Shown here piece by piece: positions 9,410-17,470 of a DNA stretch of 64,000 nt; within the stretch, counting starts at the first letter, position 1, and each line of letters starts with the position of its first letter. Source of the stretch: Sulfitobacter sp. M05 (lineage in GTDB: Bacteria > Pseudomonadota > Alphaproteobacteria > Rhodobacterales > Rhodobacteraceae). A model generated the notes under the pieces. It searched no databases. It was not told where the DNA came from and was given only the letters and a program-made list of their open reading frames with translations. Where the stretch lies: NCBI RefSeq assembly GCF_029285175.1, contig NZ_JABEDH010000002.1, positions 186,001-250,000 on the forward strand. Direction: 5' to 3'. Position numbers and translations under genes: made by a program.

Positions 9410-9523
9410 TTGATCGAGAACCGAGTGCCCACCGCCCTGCGCAACAGCCTGCTGAACCCCGATCTCATCACGACCTTGGCCGAGACTTGGACCGCATCCG
9501 GTTTTTTAGGAACGCAGAAATGA
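9410..9523 (+). pseudogene. possible decayed protein C-terminus (unidentified)
   Basis: An open stretch bounded by an in-frame TGA at 9407 reads VPTALRNSLLNPDLITTLAE then TWTASGFLGTQK and stop, which has the composition of a real protein end. A different frame just upstream (9322-9375) reads SGSAVLMSGPGITEP. No intact gene links them. They may be remnants of one or two genes broken by frameshift. I do not recognise the family. Confidence 0.25.
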
Positions 9524-9557
9524 CAAAGCCCGCGCATGTTGCACGGGCTTTGTCATT
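9519..9557 (-). terminator. terminator downstream of tRNA-fMet
   Basis: A perfect 14-bp stem (AATGACAAAGCCCG with its complement CGGGCTTTGTCATT) and an 11-base loop, five bases beyond the tRNA 3' end. The minus strand continues into a TTTC stretch. Confidence 0.75.
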
Positions 9558-9561
9558 ACTT

Positions 9562-9638
<77 letters not shown>

Positions 9639-9710
9639 CCAAGTTCGCTCCGTATAAGAGTATGGGATTGGGACCACAAGCGGAAAAACAGCCCTGACAT
9701 CAAATTAGTT

Positions 9711-9742
9711 TTGGCTCAAACCAAAAGCCGGTTTTGAGCCAA
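9711..9742. repeat. inverted repeat in the rplT/tRNA gap
   Basis: TTGGCTCAAA and TTTGAGCCAA flank a 12-base spacer. The gap between tRNA-fMet and rplT (9639-9895) holds no gene that I can support. Role unknown. Confidence 0.5.
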
Positions 9743-9840
9743 AGACTCACTGGCCCAAAACTGAAATCAGGACAGCATTCGGAGACTCAGGGATGATGAG
9801 CAACCGTACCACAGCGCCCGATTACTTCACCTCGAAACGC

Positions 9841-9871
9841 AAAAAGCCCCGCGCAACTTGCGCAGGGCTTT
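9841..9871 (-). terminator. rplT terminator
   Basis: Stem AAAGCCC-GCGC paired with GCGC-GGGCTTT around an AACTT loop. On the minus strand it ends in a run of five T, a standard rho-independent terminator after rplT. Confidence 0.8.
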
Positions 9872-9895
9872 CTACAAAATTCTATATGTCAGCGC

Positions 9896-10261
9896 TTAGG
9901 CTGCCAGCGCATCCTGCGCTGTTTTCACGATCGCACCAAAGGCATCGGGCTCGTTCACGGCCAGATCGGCCAGAACCTTACGGTCAACTTCAATGCCGGC
10001 AAGGTTCAGACCATTGATGAAACGGCTGTATGTCAGCGCTTCGTCATGTGAGCGAACAGCAGCGTTGATCCGCTGAATCCACAGCGCGCGGAAATTGCGC
10101 TTGCGATTCTTGCGGTCACGGGTTGCGTATTGGTTGGCCTTGTCGACCGCCTGCGTGGCGACCTTAAAGACGTTCTTGCGACGACCGTAGTAACCCTTTG
10201 CGGCTTTGACGATCTTCTTGTGACGGGCGTGGGTAACTGTCCCACCTTTTACTCGTGCCAT
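9896..10261 (-). CDS. rplT: 50S ribosomal protein L20
   Basis: 121 residues with the L20 signature: [16 protein letters not shown] at the start, then [27 protein letters not shown] and YSRFINGL. It binds 23S rRNA early in large-subunit assembly and often represses its own operon. It lies 15 bases after rpmI, forming the usual rpmI-rplT pair. infC is not adjacent here. Confidence 0.98.
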   Translation of the reverse strand: MARVKGGTVTHARHKKIVKAAKGYYGRRKNVFKVATQAVDKANQYATRDRKNRKRNFRALWIQRINAAVRSHDEALTYSRFINGLNLAGIEVDRKVLADLAVNEPDAFGAIVKTAQDALAA

Positions 10262-10276
10262 GCTAGGTCTCCTATC

Positions 10277-10477
10277 TTAGCGGTCGTAGGGCATGTAGCC
10301 CTTGACGATCTTTGCATCAGGCGCAGACAGTGCTGTCGTGCCGCGTGCGTTACGGATGAACTTTTTGGTCCGTTTGATCATGCCATGCTGTTTACCAGCC
10401 TGACCCGCGATGACCTTGCCGGTCGCCGAGATCTTAAAGCGCTTTTTGGCGCTCGATTTCGTCTTCATCTTAGGCAT
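10277..10477 (-). CDS. rpmI: 50S ribosomal protein L35
   Basis: 66 residues with the L35 pattern [27 protein letters not shown] and YMPYDR. First gene of the rpmI-rplT operon. In other bacteria L20 represses the operon through its leader; the leader here contains hairpins (see next entry). Confidence 0.98.
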   Translation of the reverse strand: MPKMKTKSSAKKRFKISATGKVIAGQAGKQHGMIKRTKKFIRNARGTTALSAPDAKIVKGYMPYDR

Positions 10478-10600
10478 TTCCGTCTCCGTATTTTTAGGTT
10501 CGGTTTACGTACGACTCGGCATGCCACACTGGCCGGACGTACGGGTGGAAGTTGGGCGTATAGGCGGGATACCCCGCCTTGGCAAGACCCCAGTCTGAAA
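10478..10600 (-). promoter_or_regulatory. rpmI-rplT leader with hairpin
   Basis: About 120 bases upstream of rpmI contain a perfect 7-bp stem (AGGCGGG/CCCGCCT, 10562-10579) and two copies of ACGTACG (~10507 and ~10538). An L20-responsive leader would be expected here, but that is inferred from position only. Confidence 0.35.
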
Positions 10601-10688
10601 AGACACACGCGCCTTGCCTTGTTACCGGCCCTACCCCAGTCTGACCATGCCTGACAGGCAAATCCAGCAACCTCACACCAAGGGCACC

Positions 10689-11066
10689 ATGACAGAACAG
10701 CCACTCCTCATTGAGATTCTCACCGCGCAGGAACGCAAGGTTTGGAATGCGCTGGTTTCCGGGGATCGCGCCGCGGACGCCGCCTTGCTCAGTGATCATT
10801 TCCTTGGTGTCTATCCCGACGGGTTTGCCGGCAAACAAGACCATTGCGGGCAATTGGAGGGCGGCGCGACAATCCACAGCTATGATATGCAAGAAACACG
10901 GCTGATCCCTCTTGGACCGGATCACGCCCTGCTAAGTTATCGCGCCGATTTCCAGCGACACGCTGAAGCCCCGCCAGAAACCATGTACATCAGTTCAATC
11001 TGGCAAAAGGATGCCGGCGGCTGGATCAACATCTTCAGCCAGGACACCCCGCGTGCCGCGCCCTGA
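10689..11066 (+). CDS. NTF2-like (DUF4440-type) protein
   Basis: 125 residues starting at ATG 10689, preceded by AAGGG; the frame stays open further upstream but without a site. It reads as a single SnoaL/NTF2-like cone domain: LTAQERKVWNALVSGD, LLSDHFLGVYPDG, LGPDHALLSYRAD, then MYISSIWQKDAGGWINIFSQDTP. Such proteins are small enzymes or binding proteins of varied role. It stands alone between rpmI (divergent) and the pyk operon (convergent). No specific substrate can be given. Confidence 0.7.
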   Translation: MTEQPLLIEILTAQERKVWNALVSGDRAADAALLSDHFLGVYPDGFAGKQDHCGQLEGGATIHSYDMQETRLIPLGPDHALLSYRADFQRHAEAPPETMYISSIWQKDAGGWINIFSQDTPRAAP

Positions 11067-11082
11067 GCGGCAAAACCATTGC

Positions 11083-11307
11083 CTATGGCAAATAACGCGC
11101 CAGCACAGCTACCAATACATCTGGCAACTGCGCAAAGGTATATCCGCCGGGCTTGGTCTGCACCGCATAGAGAATCAATGCCCCGCCGATCAGGATAGTT
11201 AGCGCCGAGGCCCGTGGTGCGCGTTTGTCCGAGAATGCCGACAATATGGACGGAATCGAAAATGCGGCAATCACCATGCCAAGGGACAATGCCAAATCAG
11301 GGTCCAT
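11083..11307 (-). CDS. small two-helix membrane protein downstream of pyk
   Basis: 74 residues from ATG 11307, chosen because GGAGAG lies 4 bases upstream; an ATG at 11325 is less well placed. Two hydrophobic helices (LALSLGMVIAAFSIPSILSA and ASALTILIGGALILYAVQ) are joined by a basic loop (SDKRAPRAS). It is 29 bases after pyk and probably in its operon. Function unknown. Confidence 0.65.
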   Translation of the reverse strand: MDPDLALSLGMVIAAFSIPSILSAFSDKRAPRASALTILIGGALILYAVQTKPGGYTFAQLPDVLVAVLARYLP

Positions 11308-11336
11308 TATGCTCTCCAGATACAACCTGTACGATA

Positions 11337-12782
11337 CTACTCCGGATCGGCAGGAAAGATCAAACGCTCGTCACAGGGGGCGACCCGCAAAATATTCGTG
11401 CTGCCCGGCACATTGAACGGGACGCCGGCGGTAACAACAACGTGGTCCTCTTCTGCGGCAAACCCTTCGTCACGGGCCGCGCGCACCGCACTGACAACCG
11501 CCTTTTTAAACCGATCGACGTCACCGGTAATCACACAATTGGTGCCCCAGCTTAGCGCCAGCCGCCGCGCCGTCCCCACCAGTGGCGTCAATGCAATGAC
11601 CGGCACCCGCGGTCGTTCCCGCGCGGTCAACAAGGCGGTTGTGCCGCTTTGCGTAAAACAGCAAATCGCCGTAATATCTGTGGTTTCCGCAATTTCGCGG
11701 GCAGCCGCAACAATGCCATCCGCCACGGTCATCCGATCCGCTTTGCGTGAGGTTTCGATGATATCCCGATAAGTCGGATCAACCTCGACCTCGCGGGCCA
11801 CATTGTCCATCGTGGTAACAGCCTCGATCGGGAAATCGCCGGCGGCGGATTCCGCACTCAGCATTACCGCATCGGCACCTTCATAGATTGCCGTAGCTAC
11901 ATCCGACACTTCCGCACGCGTCGGCATCGGGCTTTCGATCATTGATTCCAGCATCTGCGTTGCGACAATCACCGGCTTGGCCGCTGCCCGGCATTTGCGC
12001 ACCAGACGCTTCTGGATCGGCGGCACATTCTGCACCGGCAATTCAACACCCAGATCGCCGCGCGCCACCATAATGCCGTCGCTGACCTCAAGGATATCGT
12101 CAAACCGCTCAACCGCTGACGGCTTTTCGATCTTCGACAAGATAGCCGCCCGCCCCCTGGCCAGCTCCCGCGCTTCTGTCACATCTTCGGGCCGCTGCAC
12201 AAACGACAACGCCAACCAGTCGACATCCAGCTCGCAAACAAACTCCAGATCGGCGCGGTCCTTGTCTGACAAGGCCGCCAAAGGCAGCACAACATCAGGA
12301 ACATTCACCCCTTTGCGGTTCGAAATCACCCCGCCAATTACCACCTCGCAATCGGCAAACTCTGCGCCGCAGTCGACCACTTTCAACCGGATTTTACCGT
12401 CGTTCACCAACAGGGTGGCCCCCGGTTTCAATGCCGCGAAAATCTCGGGGTGAGGCAGACAAACGCGCGATGCATCCCCCTCCGCAGGGTCCAAATCCAG
12501 ACGGAACCGCGCGCCGACAACCAATTGCTCACTGTCGCCAGAAAACACACCAACCCGCAGCTTCGGCCCCTGCAAATCCGCCAGAATGCCGATGGTGCTG
12601 TTCAAGTTTGCTTCGACCTCGCGGATGATCCGGTGCTTTTCGCGAATTTCCGCATGGCTGCCATGGCTCATGTTCAACCGGAACACATCTGCGCCGGCTT
12701 TGTGCAGCGCCTCGATCATCTCATAGCTGTCCGATGCCGGTCCCAGCGTTGCGACTATCTTCACGTTGCGCAAGCGTCTCAT
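11337..12782 (-). CDS. pyk: pyruvate kinase
   Basis: 481 residues; converts phosphoenolpyruvate and ADP to pyruvate and ATP in glycolysis. Landmarks in order: IVATLGPAS, FRLNMSHG, LADLQGPKLRVG, LSKIEKPSAV (catalytic Lys), MVARGDLGVELP, VIVATQMLESM and a C-terminal regulatory domain ending in NILRVA. Full length for the family. The 197-base gap upstream contains A+T-rich promoter-like sequence. Confidence 0.97.
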   Translation of the reverse strand: MRRLRNVKIVATLGPASDSYEMIEALHKAGADVFRLNMSHGSHAEIREKHRIIREVEANLNSTIGILADLQGPKLRVGVFSGDSEQLVVGARFRLDLDPAEGDASRVCLPHPEIFAALKPGATLLVNDGKIRLKVVDCGAEFADCEVVIGGVISNRKGVNVPDVVLPLAALSDKDRADLEFVCELDVDWLALSFVQRPEDVTEARELARGRAAILSKIEKPSAVERFDDILEVSDGIMVARGDLGVELPVQNVPPIQKRLVRKCRAAAKPVIVATQMLESMIESPMPTRAEVSDVATAIYEGADAVMLSAESAAGDFPIEAVTTMDNVAREVEVDPTYRDIIETSRKADRMTVADGIVAAAREIAETTDITAICCFTQSGTTALLTARERPRVPVIALTPLVGTARRLALSWGTNCVITGDVDRFKKAVVSAVRAARDEGFAAEEDHVVVTAGVPFNVPGSTNILRVAPCDERLIFPADPE

Positions 12783-12979
12783 GTACAGTGTCCTTTTGGT
12801 CTGGCGTTATTCTTGCGGGCGCACCGTTAGCGTTAACAAGCGCCCCGCTTTCGAGTACACATCATCAGCATGTCTGTCAAAGATTTCACAAATATGACAA
12901 TTCTACCACCGCCGATTACAGTACAGAAACTTGACACGGCACTGCCCGCAGCCCAGCAATGCCCCAAAAGGAGATCGCC

Positions 12980-13306
12980 ATGTCTGACATCCAGAACCCG
13001 ACCCCGCAGGAAATTGAACTTCAGGCCGCCGCCTTTCGCCGGCTCCAGCAGCACCTGATGCAAGACCGGACCGATGTGCAAAACATCGACATGATGAACC
13101 TTGCCGGGTTTTGCCGTAACTGCCTGTCACGCTGGTATCAGGAAGCCGCCGCCGAACGCGGCATTGAGATCGGCAAAGAGGAAGCCCGCGAATTGTTCTA
13201 TGGGATGACCATGGACGAATGGAAAACCAAGTATCAGACCGAGGCCAAACCAGAGCAGCAAGAAGCCTTCAAGGTTTCCTTCGCCCAAAACGTCGAAAAA
13301 GGCTGA
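12980..13306 (+). CDS. DUF1244 protein
   Basis: 108 residues from ATG 12980 with AAAGGAGA 7 bases upstream. The sequence LQQHLMQDRTDVQNIDMMNL, AGFCRNCLSRWY and GMTMDEWKTKYQ is the DUF1244 pattern, a helical protein of proteobacteria. The conserved CRNC pair could bind metal. The role is unknown. Monocistronic by appearance. Confidence 0.85.
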   Translation: MSDIQNPTPQEIELQAAAFRRLQQHLMQDRTDVQNIDMMNLAGFCRNCLSRWYQEAAAERGIEIGKEEARELFYGMTMDEWKTKYQTEAKPEQQEAFKVSFAQNVEKG

Positions 13307-13407
13307 CGCCCACGCCAACAACCCCACAATCGCCCCATTCTGTCAAAGCTCTCGCCACAATCAGCACCCCATATAGAAGCGTTAACGATTTCTTAAGGTG
13401 TGTGTCC

Positions 13408-14295
13408 GTGTTAGAGCTTTTCCTCATCCCCTCCCTGCTGGGCCTCGGCCTTGCGATTGATATGCTGTCCGGCAATGATGGCTCTTCCGATGAGGATGAC
13501 GCGCCGGTCAAAATCACTCTGGACGAGGATACCGCCGATTTTGAAGGTACTGCCGCCAAGGAACATGTGCAGGGCAACCTACTGGACAATCTGATCTTTG
13601 GTGGTGAGGACAACGATCTTCTGGGCGGGCTTGACGGGAATGACACCCTTTACGGCGATGCCGGCGACGACCGCCTGTTCACCGGTGCCGGCGACGATGT
13701 CGGGCTGGGTGGCGCGGGCGACGACAAGGTGTTCCTTGGCGATGGCAATGACACAACTTTGGCCCCTTCCGGCATCGCCCAAGATGCTGGCAATGATTTC
13801 ATCCGCGGCGGTGATGGCGATGACATGCTGGTTGACGGGCACGGTACCAATCACATCCACGGGGATCTAGGCAACGACACGGTCATCGCCGTTGACGGCC
13901 TGAACCCCGACGGCAGCATCGACGCGACCGACGAGGCCGGCAGCAGTGACACGCTCCACGCTGGCTATGGCAATGACACGCTAGTGGGGGACGACGGCGA
14001 CATCATGACCGGCGGCGAAGGCCACGACAATTTTGTCGTGGCAACGGCCTCGGATGCCCCCGGCGCGCCGGCTGTGATCACCGATTTCGATTTCCGCGAT
14101 GACCTGTTCAGCCTGGTGTTTCTGGACGAGACACCGGACGACCCAACCGTCAACTTTGAATTTGACGCCGAAACCAAACTGATGCGCGCCTTTGTCGAAG
14201 AACAAGAGGTCGCCACCCTATCCGGCCTGACCCCAACCGACATCCCGTTTATCCGGACCTATGTCGCAACTTTACCGGACCTGCTGACCGCCTAG
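13408..14295 (+). CDS. RTX-repeat calcium-binding protein with N-terminal hydrophobic segment
   Basis: 295 residues from GTG 13408 (AAGG 9 bases upstream; GTG 13402 is possible). The frame extends upstream into DUF1244, but that part has no coding character. The start is one hydrophobic helix (LELFLIPSLLGLGLAIDML), then an acidic linker. Six or so nonapeptide-like GGxGxDxL units follow (FGGEDNDLLGGLDGNDTLYG, then GDAGDDRLF, GGDGDDMLVDG, GYGNDTLVG). A tail (ITDFDFRDDLFSLVF) resembles the end of type-I-secreted RTX proteins. No HlyBD genes are nearby. A small surface or secreted calcium-binding protein is the best guess. Confidence 0.8.
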   Translation: MLELFLIPSLLGLGLAIDMLSGNDGSSDEDDAPVKITLDEDTADFEGTAAKEHVQGNLLDNLIFGGEDNDLLGGLDGNDTLYGDAGDDRLFTGAGDDVGLGGAGDDKVFLGDGNDTTLAPSGIAQDAGNDFIRGGDGDDMLVDGHGTNHIHGDLGNDTVIAVDGLNPDGSIDATDEAGSSDTLHAGYGNDTLVGDDGDIMTGGEGHDNFVVATASDAPGAPAVITDFDFRDDLFSLVFLDETPDDPTVNFEFDAETKLMRAFVEEQEVATLSGLTPTDIPFIRTYVATLPDLLTA

Positions 14296-14334
14296 GGCCG
14301 CAGGTCCGGGATCGCCACGAACCGGACAACAGCG

Positions 14335-15195
14335 TCAGACAGCAGCCTTACGCATTTCGTCCAGATAGATCTCGCGCAGACGCGGGGCGACCCGCCCAGG
14401 GACACCATCCCCCAAGGCAACGCCGTCAATCTCGACCACAGGCATCACAAAGGCGCTGGCCGAAGTGGTAAACGCTTCATCCGCTTCTTTCGCCTCATCG
14501 ATGGTAAAATTGCGCTCTTCCACTTCCATCTGCGCCTCGCGTGCAAACCGCAATACAGCAGCCCGCGTGATCCCATGCAAAATCTCATTGGAAAGCGCTC
14601 GCGTGATGATCTTGTTGCCTTTGACGATATAGGCATTGTTCGAGGTGCCCTCGGTCACAAAACCGTCCTCGACCATCCATGCATCGTCACATCCAGCCTT
14701 TTTTGCCATCATCTTGCCCATCGAAGGATACAGCAATTGCACCGTTTTGATGTCACGCCGCCCCCACCGAATATCTTCGATGCTGATGATTTTGGCCCCT
14801 TTCTTGGCGGCAGGGTTATCTGCCAGTCCGGGTTTGTTCTGGGTGAACAGCACAACTGTCGGTTCCGTCGTCTCAGGATCAGGAAAGGCAAAATCGCGAT
14901 CCCCGTCAGAGCCACGTGTGATCTGAAGATAGATCAACCCCTCGTCAATCTCGTTCACCCGCACCAGCTCGCGATGCACCTCCAGCAGGTCCTCCTTGCT
15001 GATCGGGTTTCGCATGTCCAACTCAGACAGGGACCGCGCCAGCCGCACCGCATGGCCGTCGAAATCAATCAGCTTGCCATCCAATACGGAAGTCACTTCA
15101 TAAACCCCGTCCGCCATCAAAAACCCACGGTCAAAGATCGAAATCTGCGCTTCATTTTCCGGCAGGTAGGCACCGTTCACATAAACTGTTCTCAT
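14335..15195 (-). CDS. dat: D-amino-acid aminotransferase (class IV)
   Basis: 286 residues, fold-type IV PLP enzyme. The Schiff-base lysine is K150 in RRDIKTVQLLYPS. Other family marks are SIFDRGFLMADGVYEV, YLQITRG, DDAWMVEDGFVTEGTSNN and a C-terminal TTSASAFVMPV. It interconverts D-alanine, D-glutamate and their keto acids. A branched-chain aminotransferase is less likely because of the DIKTVQLL and DDAW motifs. It lies 3 bases after dgcA, so it is in one operon with dgcN-dgcA and fits D-glutamate breakdown. Confidence 0.88.
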   Translation of the reverse strand: MRTVYVNGAYLPENEAQISIFDRGFLMADGVYEVTSVLDGKLIDFDGHAVRLARSLSELDMRNPISKEDLLEVHRELVRVNEIDEGLIYLQITRGSDGDRDFAFPDPETTEPTVVLFTQNKPGLADNPAAKKGAKIISIEDIRWGRRDIKTVQLLYPSMGKMMAKKAGCDDAWMVEDGFVTEGTSNNAYIVKGNKIITRALSNEILHGITRAAVLRFAREAQMEVEERNFTIDEAKEADEAFTTSASAFVMPVVEIDGVALGDGVPGRVAPRLREIYLDEMRKAAV

Positions 15196-15198
15196 CTT

Positions 15199-16164
15199 TT
15201 ATCCCCAAAGCGCAGCGGCAGGCGGGTGCACCCCCTCCGCGTCAAATTTCAATGCATCTTCGCGGTCCTCGCCTAGCAAAAGCGGACCGTCCAGATCAAC
15301 CACCTTTGCCCCCTGTGCGACCAGGGTTGCCGGTGCCATCGCCAGTGACGATCCCACCATGCAGCCAACCATAACGTCATACCCCTGCGCCAGCGCCGCC
15401 GCGCGCAGCTTCAGCGCCTCGGTCAACCCGCCGGTCTTGTCGAGCTTGATATTGACCACGTCATACTTACCTTTAAGCTTCTCTAAGGTGCTGCAATCAT
15501 GCGCAGATTCATCCGCACAAACCGGCACGGGCCGCGCCATCCCGATCAATGCACCATCCTCACCGGCGGGCAAAGGCTGCTCAACCAAGGCCACGCCAAG
15601 GCGCACCAGATGCGGAGCCAGATCGGCATAGACCTCTGCTGACCAACCCTCGTTTGCGTCAATAATAATTGTCGATTTCGGGGCCCCCGCCCGCACCGCT
15701 TCAAGCCGAGGCATGTCATCGGGCGTACCCAGTTTGATCTTCAACAAAGGCCGATGCGCATGTTTTGCCGCCTGCGCCTGCATCTGCGCCGGCTCTGCCA
15801 GCGACAGGGTAAAAGCGGTGATCTCCGGCCCCGGCGCGGCCAACCCGGCCAATTGCCAAACCCGCTTGCCCGTCTGTTTGGCCCGCAAATCCCACAAGGC
15901 GCAATCCACCGCATTGCGCGCAGCACCCGCCGGCAACAGATCATAAAGCCCCTCACGGGTCACGGCCCCGCTCAGCCCTTCAATCTGCGCCGTTACCGAT
16001 TCCAGCGTTTCGTCATAACGGGCATAGGGCACACATTCGCCCCAGCCCGTCACGCCACCCTCGCTTATCCGCACGGTCAGCACCTTGGCCTCGGTCCGCG
16101 ATCCACGACTGATGGTGAATACCTCCGCCAGCTTGAACACATCTGACGTCACTTCAATACGCAT
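15199..16164 (-). CDS. dgcA: N-acetyl-D-glutamate racemase DgcA (enolase superfamily epimerase)
   Basis: 321 residues of the muconate-lactonizing subgroup. The acid-base lysine is in LLKIKLG, metal ligands in IIDANEGWS, LVEQPLP and CADESAHD, and the second lysine in NIKLDKTGG. By sequence alone it could be an L-Ala-D/L-Glu epimerase, but the adjacent DUF1611 gene points to DgcA, which racemises N-acetyl-D-glutamate to the L form in the DgcN-DgcA pathway of marine bacteria. Middle gene of the dgcN-dgcA-dat operon. Confidence 0.85.
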   Translation of the reverse strand: MRIEVTSDVFKLAEVFTISRGSRTEAKVLTVRISEGGVTGWGECVPYARYDETLESVTAQIEGLSGAVTREGLYDLLPAGAARNAVDCALWDLRAKQTGKRVWQLAGLAAPGPEITAFTLSLAEPAQMQAQAAKHAHRPLLKIKLGTPDDMPRLEAVRAGAPKSTIIIDANEGWSAEVYADLAPHLVRLGVALVEQPLPAGEDGALIGMARPVPVCADESAHDCSTLEKLKGKYDVVNIKLDKTGGLTEALKLRAAALAQGYDVMVGCMVGSSLAMAPATLVAQGAKVVDLDGPLLLGEDREDALKFDAEGVHPPAAALWG

Positions 16165-16220
16165 CTCTTGCCCCTCTTTTTGGCCTTATATACTGTCCGC
16201 ACTCTCAACCGGCACAGGTG

Positions 16221-17222
16221 TCAGAGGGCCGCAATAGCATCTGCCAAACGCGCCGCACCCTGACGGAATGGGTCAACCGCAGGCAAGCCCATTTCGGCCT
16301 CAACCTTCGCCAAATACTCGGTCGCCTCATCTTCGGACATATGCTGTGTATTCACCGAAATGCCGACAACCTGACACCCTTCATTCGCCACCTGCGCCAG
16401 CGTCAAGGCCATATCGCTCACCGCCTGCATACTGGGCAACTTATAGCCCGGCAGACCGCGCATGTGTTCACGGGTCGGTTCGTGACAGATAATCAGGGCA
16501 TCCGGCTGGCCGCCGTGGATCAGCGCCATCGTGACACCGGAATAGCTAACGTGAAACAGGCTGCCCTGCCCTTCAATGATATCCCAATGATCATCATCAT
16601 TGTCAGGCGTCAGATATTCAACTGCACCCGCCATGAAATCCGCAATCACCGCATCCAGCGGCACACCGGAACCGGTGATCAGGATGCCAGTTTGCCCCGT
16701 GGCACGAAAGGTGCTTTTCATACCCTTCTTGCGCATGGCCTCATCCAGCGCCAATGCGGTGTACATCTTGCCGACCGAACAATCCGTGCCCACGGCCAAT
16801 ACCCGCTTACCGGTCCGCTTGGTACCATCTGCAATCGGATACTGCACATTCGGGACCCGCACATCATGCAGGGTCTGGCCGCTCACTTGCGACGCCGCTA
16901 CCAGATCGCCCTCTTCCGCCAATAGATTATGCAGCCCGGACGCCAAATCGAACCCCATGCCCAGCGCCTCAATCAGCACCTCTTTCCATGCCTGCGAGAT
17001 CACCCCGCCCCGGTTGGCCACGCCGATCACCAACGTCTTGGCCCCGGCATCTTTCGCCTCTTGCAACGTCAAATCGGTCAGCCCGACATCAGCCTTACAG
17101 CCTTCCATACGAAACTGGCCAACAGCATTTTCAGGACGCCAGTCCTTGATGCCCTGCGCGACCTTGGCAGAAAGTTGGTCAGGGGCATCGCCCAGAAAAA
17201 GCAAATAGGGTGTTTGGATCAT
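16221..17222 (-). CDS. dgcN: DgcN family N-acetyltransferase (DUF1611)
   Basis: 333 residues. An N-terminal Rossmann-like domain (TLVIGVANRGGVIS, LASGLHNLL) is followed by a P-loop-like domain (VLAVGTDCSVGKMYTAL, ATGQTGILITGSGVPLDAV, EGQGSLFHVSYSG). DUF1611 proteins beside a DgcA-type racemase were assigned as N-acetyltransferases acting on D-glutamate. It is the first gene of the operon and diverges from mcl1 across a 248-base gap. The reaction is known for the family; activity of this copy is inferred. Confidence 0.85.
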   Translation of the reverse strand: MIQTPYLLFLGDAPDQLSAKVAQGIKDWRPENAVGQFRMEGCKADVGLTDLTLQEAKDAGAKTLVIGVANRGGVISQAWKEVLIEALGMGFDLASGLHNLLAEEGDLVAASQVSGQTLHDVRVPNVQYPIADGTKRTGKRVLAVGTDCSVGKMYTALALDEAMRKKGMKSTFRATGQTGILITGSGVPLDAVIADFMAGAVEYLTPDNDDDHWDIIEGQGSLFHVSYSGVTMALIHGGQPDALIICHEPTREHMRGLPGYKLPSMQAVSDMALTLAQVANEGCQVVGISVNTQHMSEDEATEYLAKVEAEMGLPAVDPFRQGAARLADAIAAL

Positions 17223-17280
17223 TGCGAATACTCCGACAAAAGGTTTCGCCCCATATTGAGCAATTCGCAGCGCAAGACGA

Positions 17281-17355
17281 TTGCATCATTGCGGGCACTC
17301 AGTATTTTACTGCAAGTTCATTGCATATTTTTCGATATATACGCAAAATTTTTGC
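17281..17355. promoter_or_regulatory. TGCA-rich divergent control region with 13-bp palindrome
   Basis: The dgcN/mcl1 gap contains GCAAAA-T-TTTTGC (17343-17355, perfect arms) and several TTGCA/TGCAA motifs in the 60 bases before it (17281, 17311, 17321). The pattern resembles TTTGCAAA sites bound by short-chain-fatty-acid regulators such as PccR of Rhodobacter. Which gene it controls cannot be told. Confidence 0.45.
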
Positions 17356-17470
17356 ATCCATCTCAAATGTCGAATGCTGCACCTGCGAAATGACTCTTGC
17401 GGCAAGAGGCGCAATTTAATACCCCCATGACAGTTATATCCCGCAACAATCTTTCGCCAAGGATCAGAAA

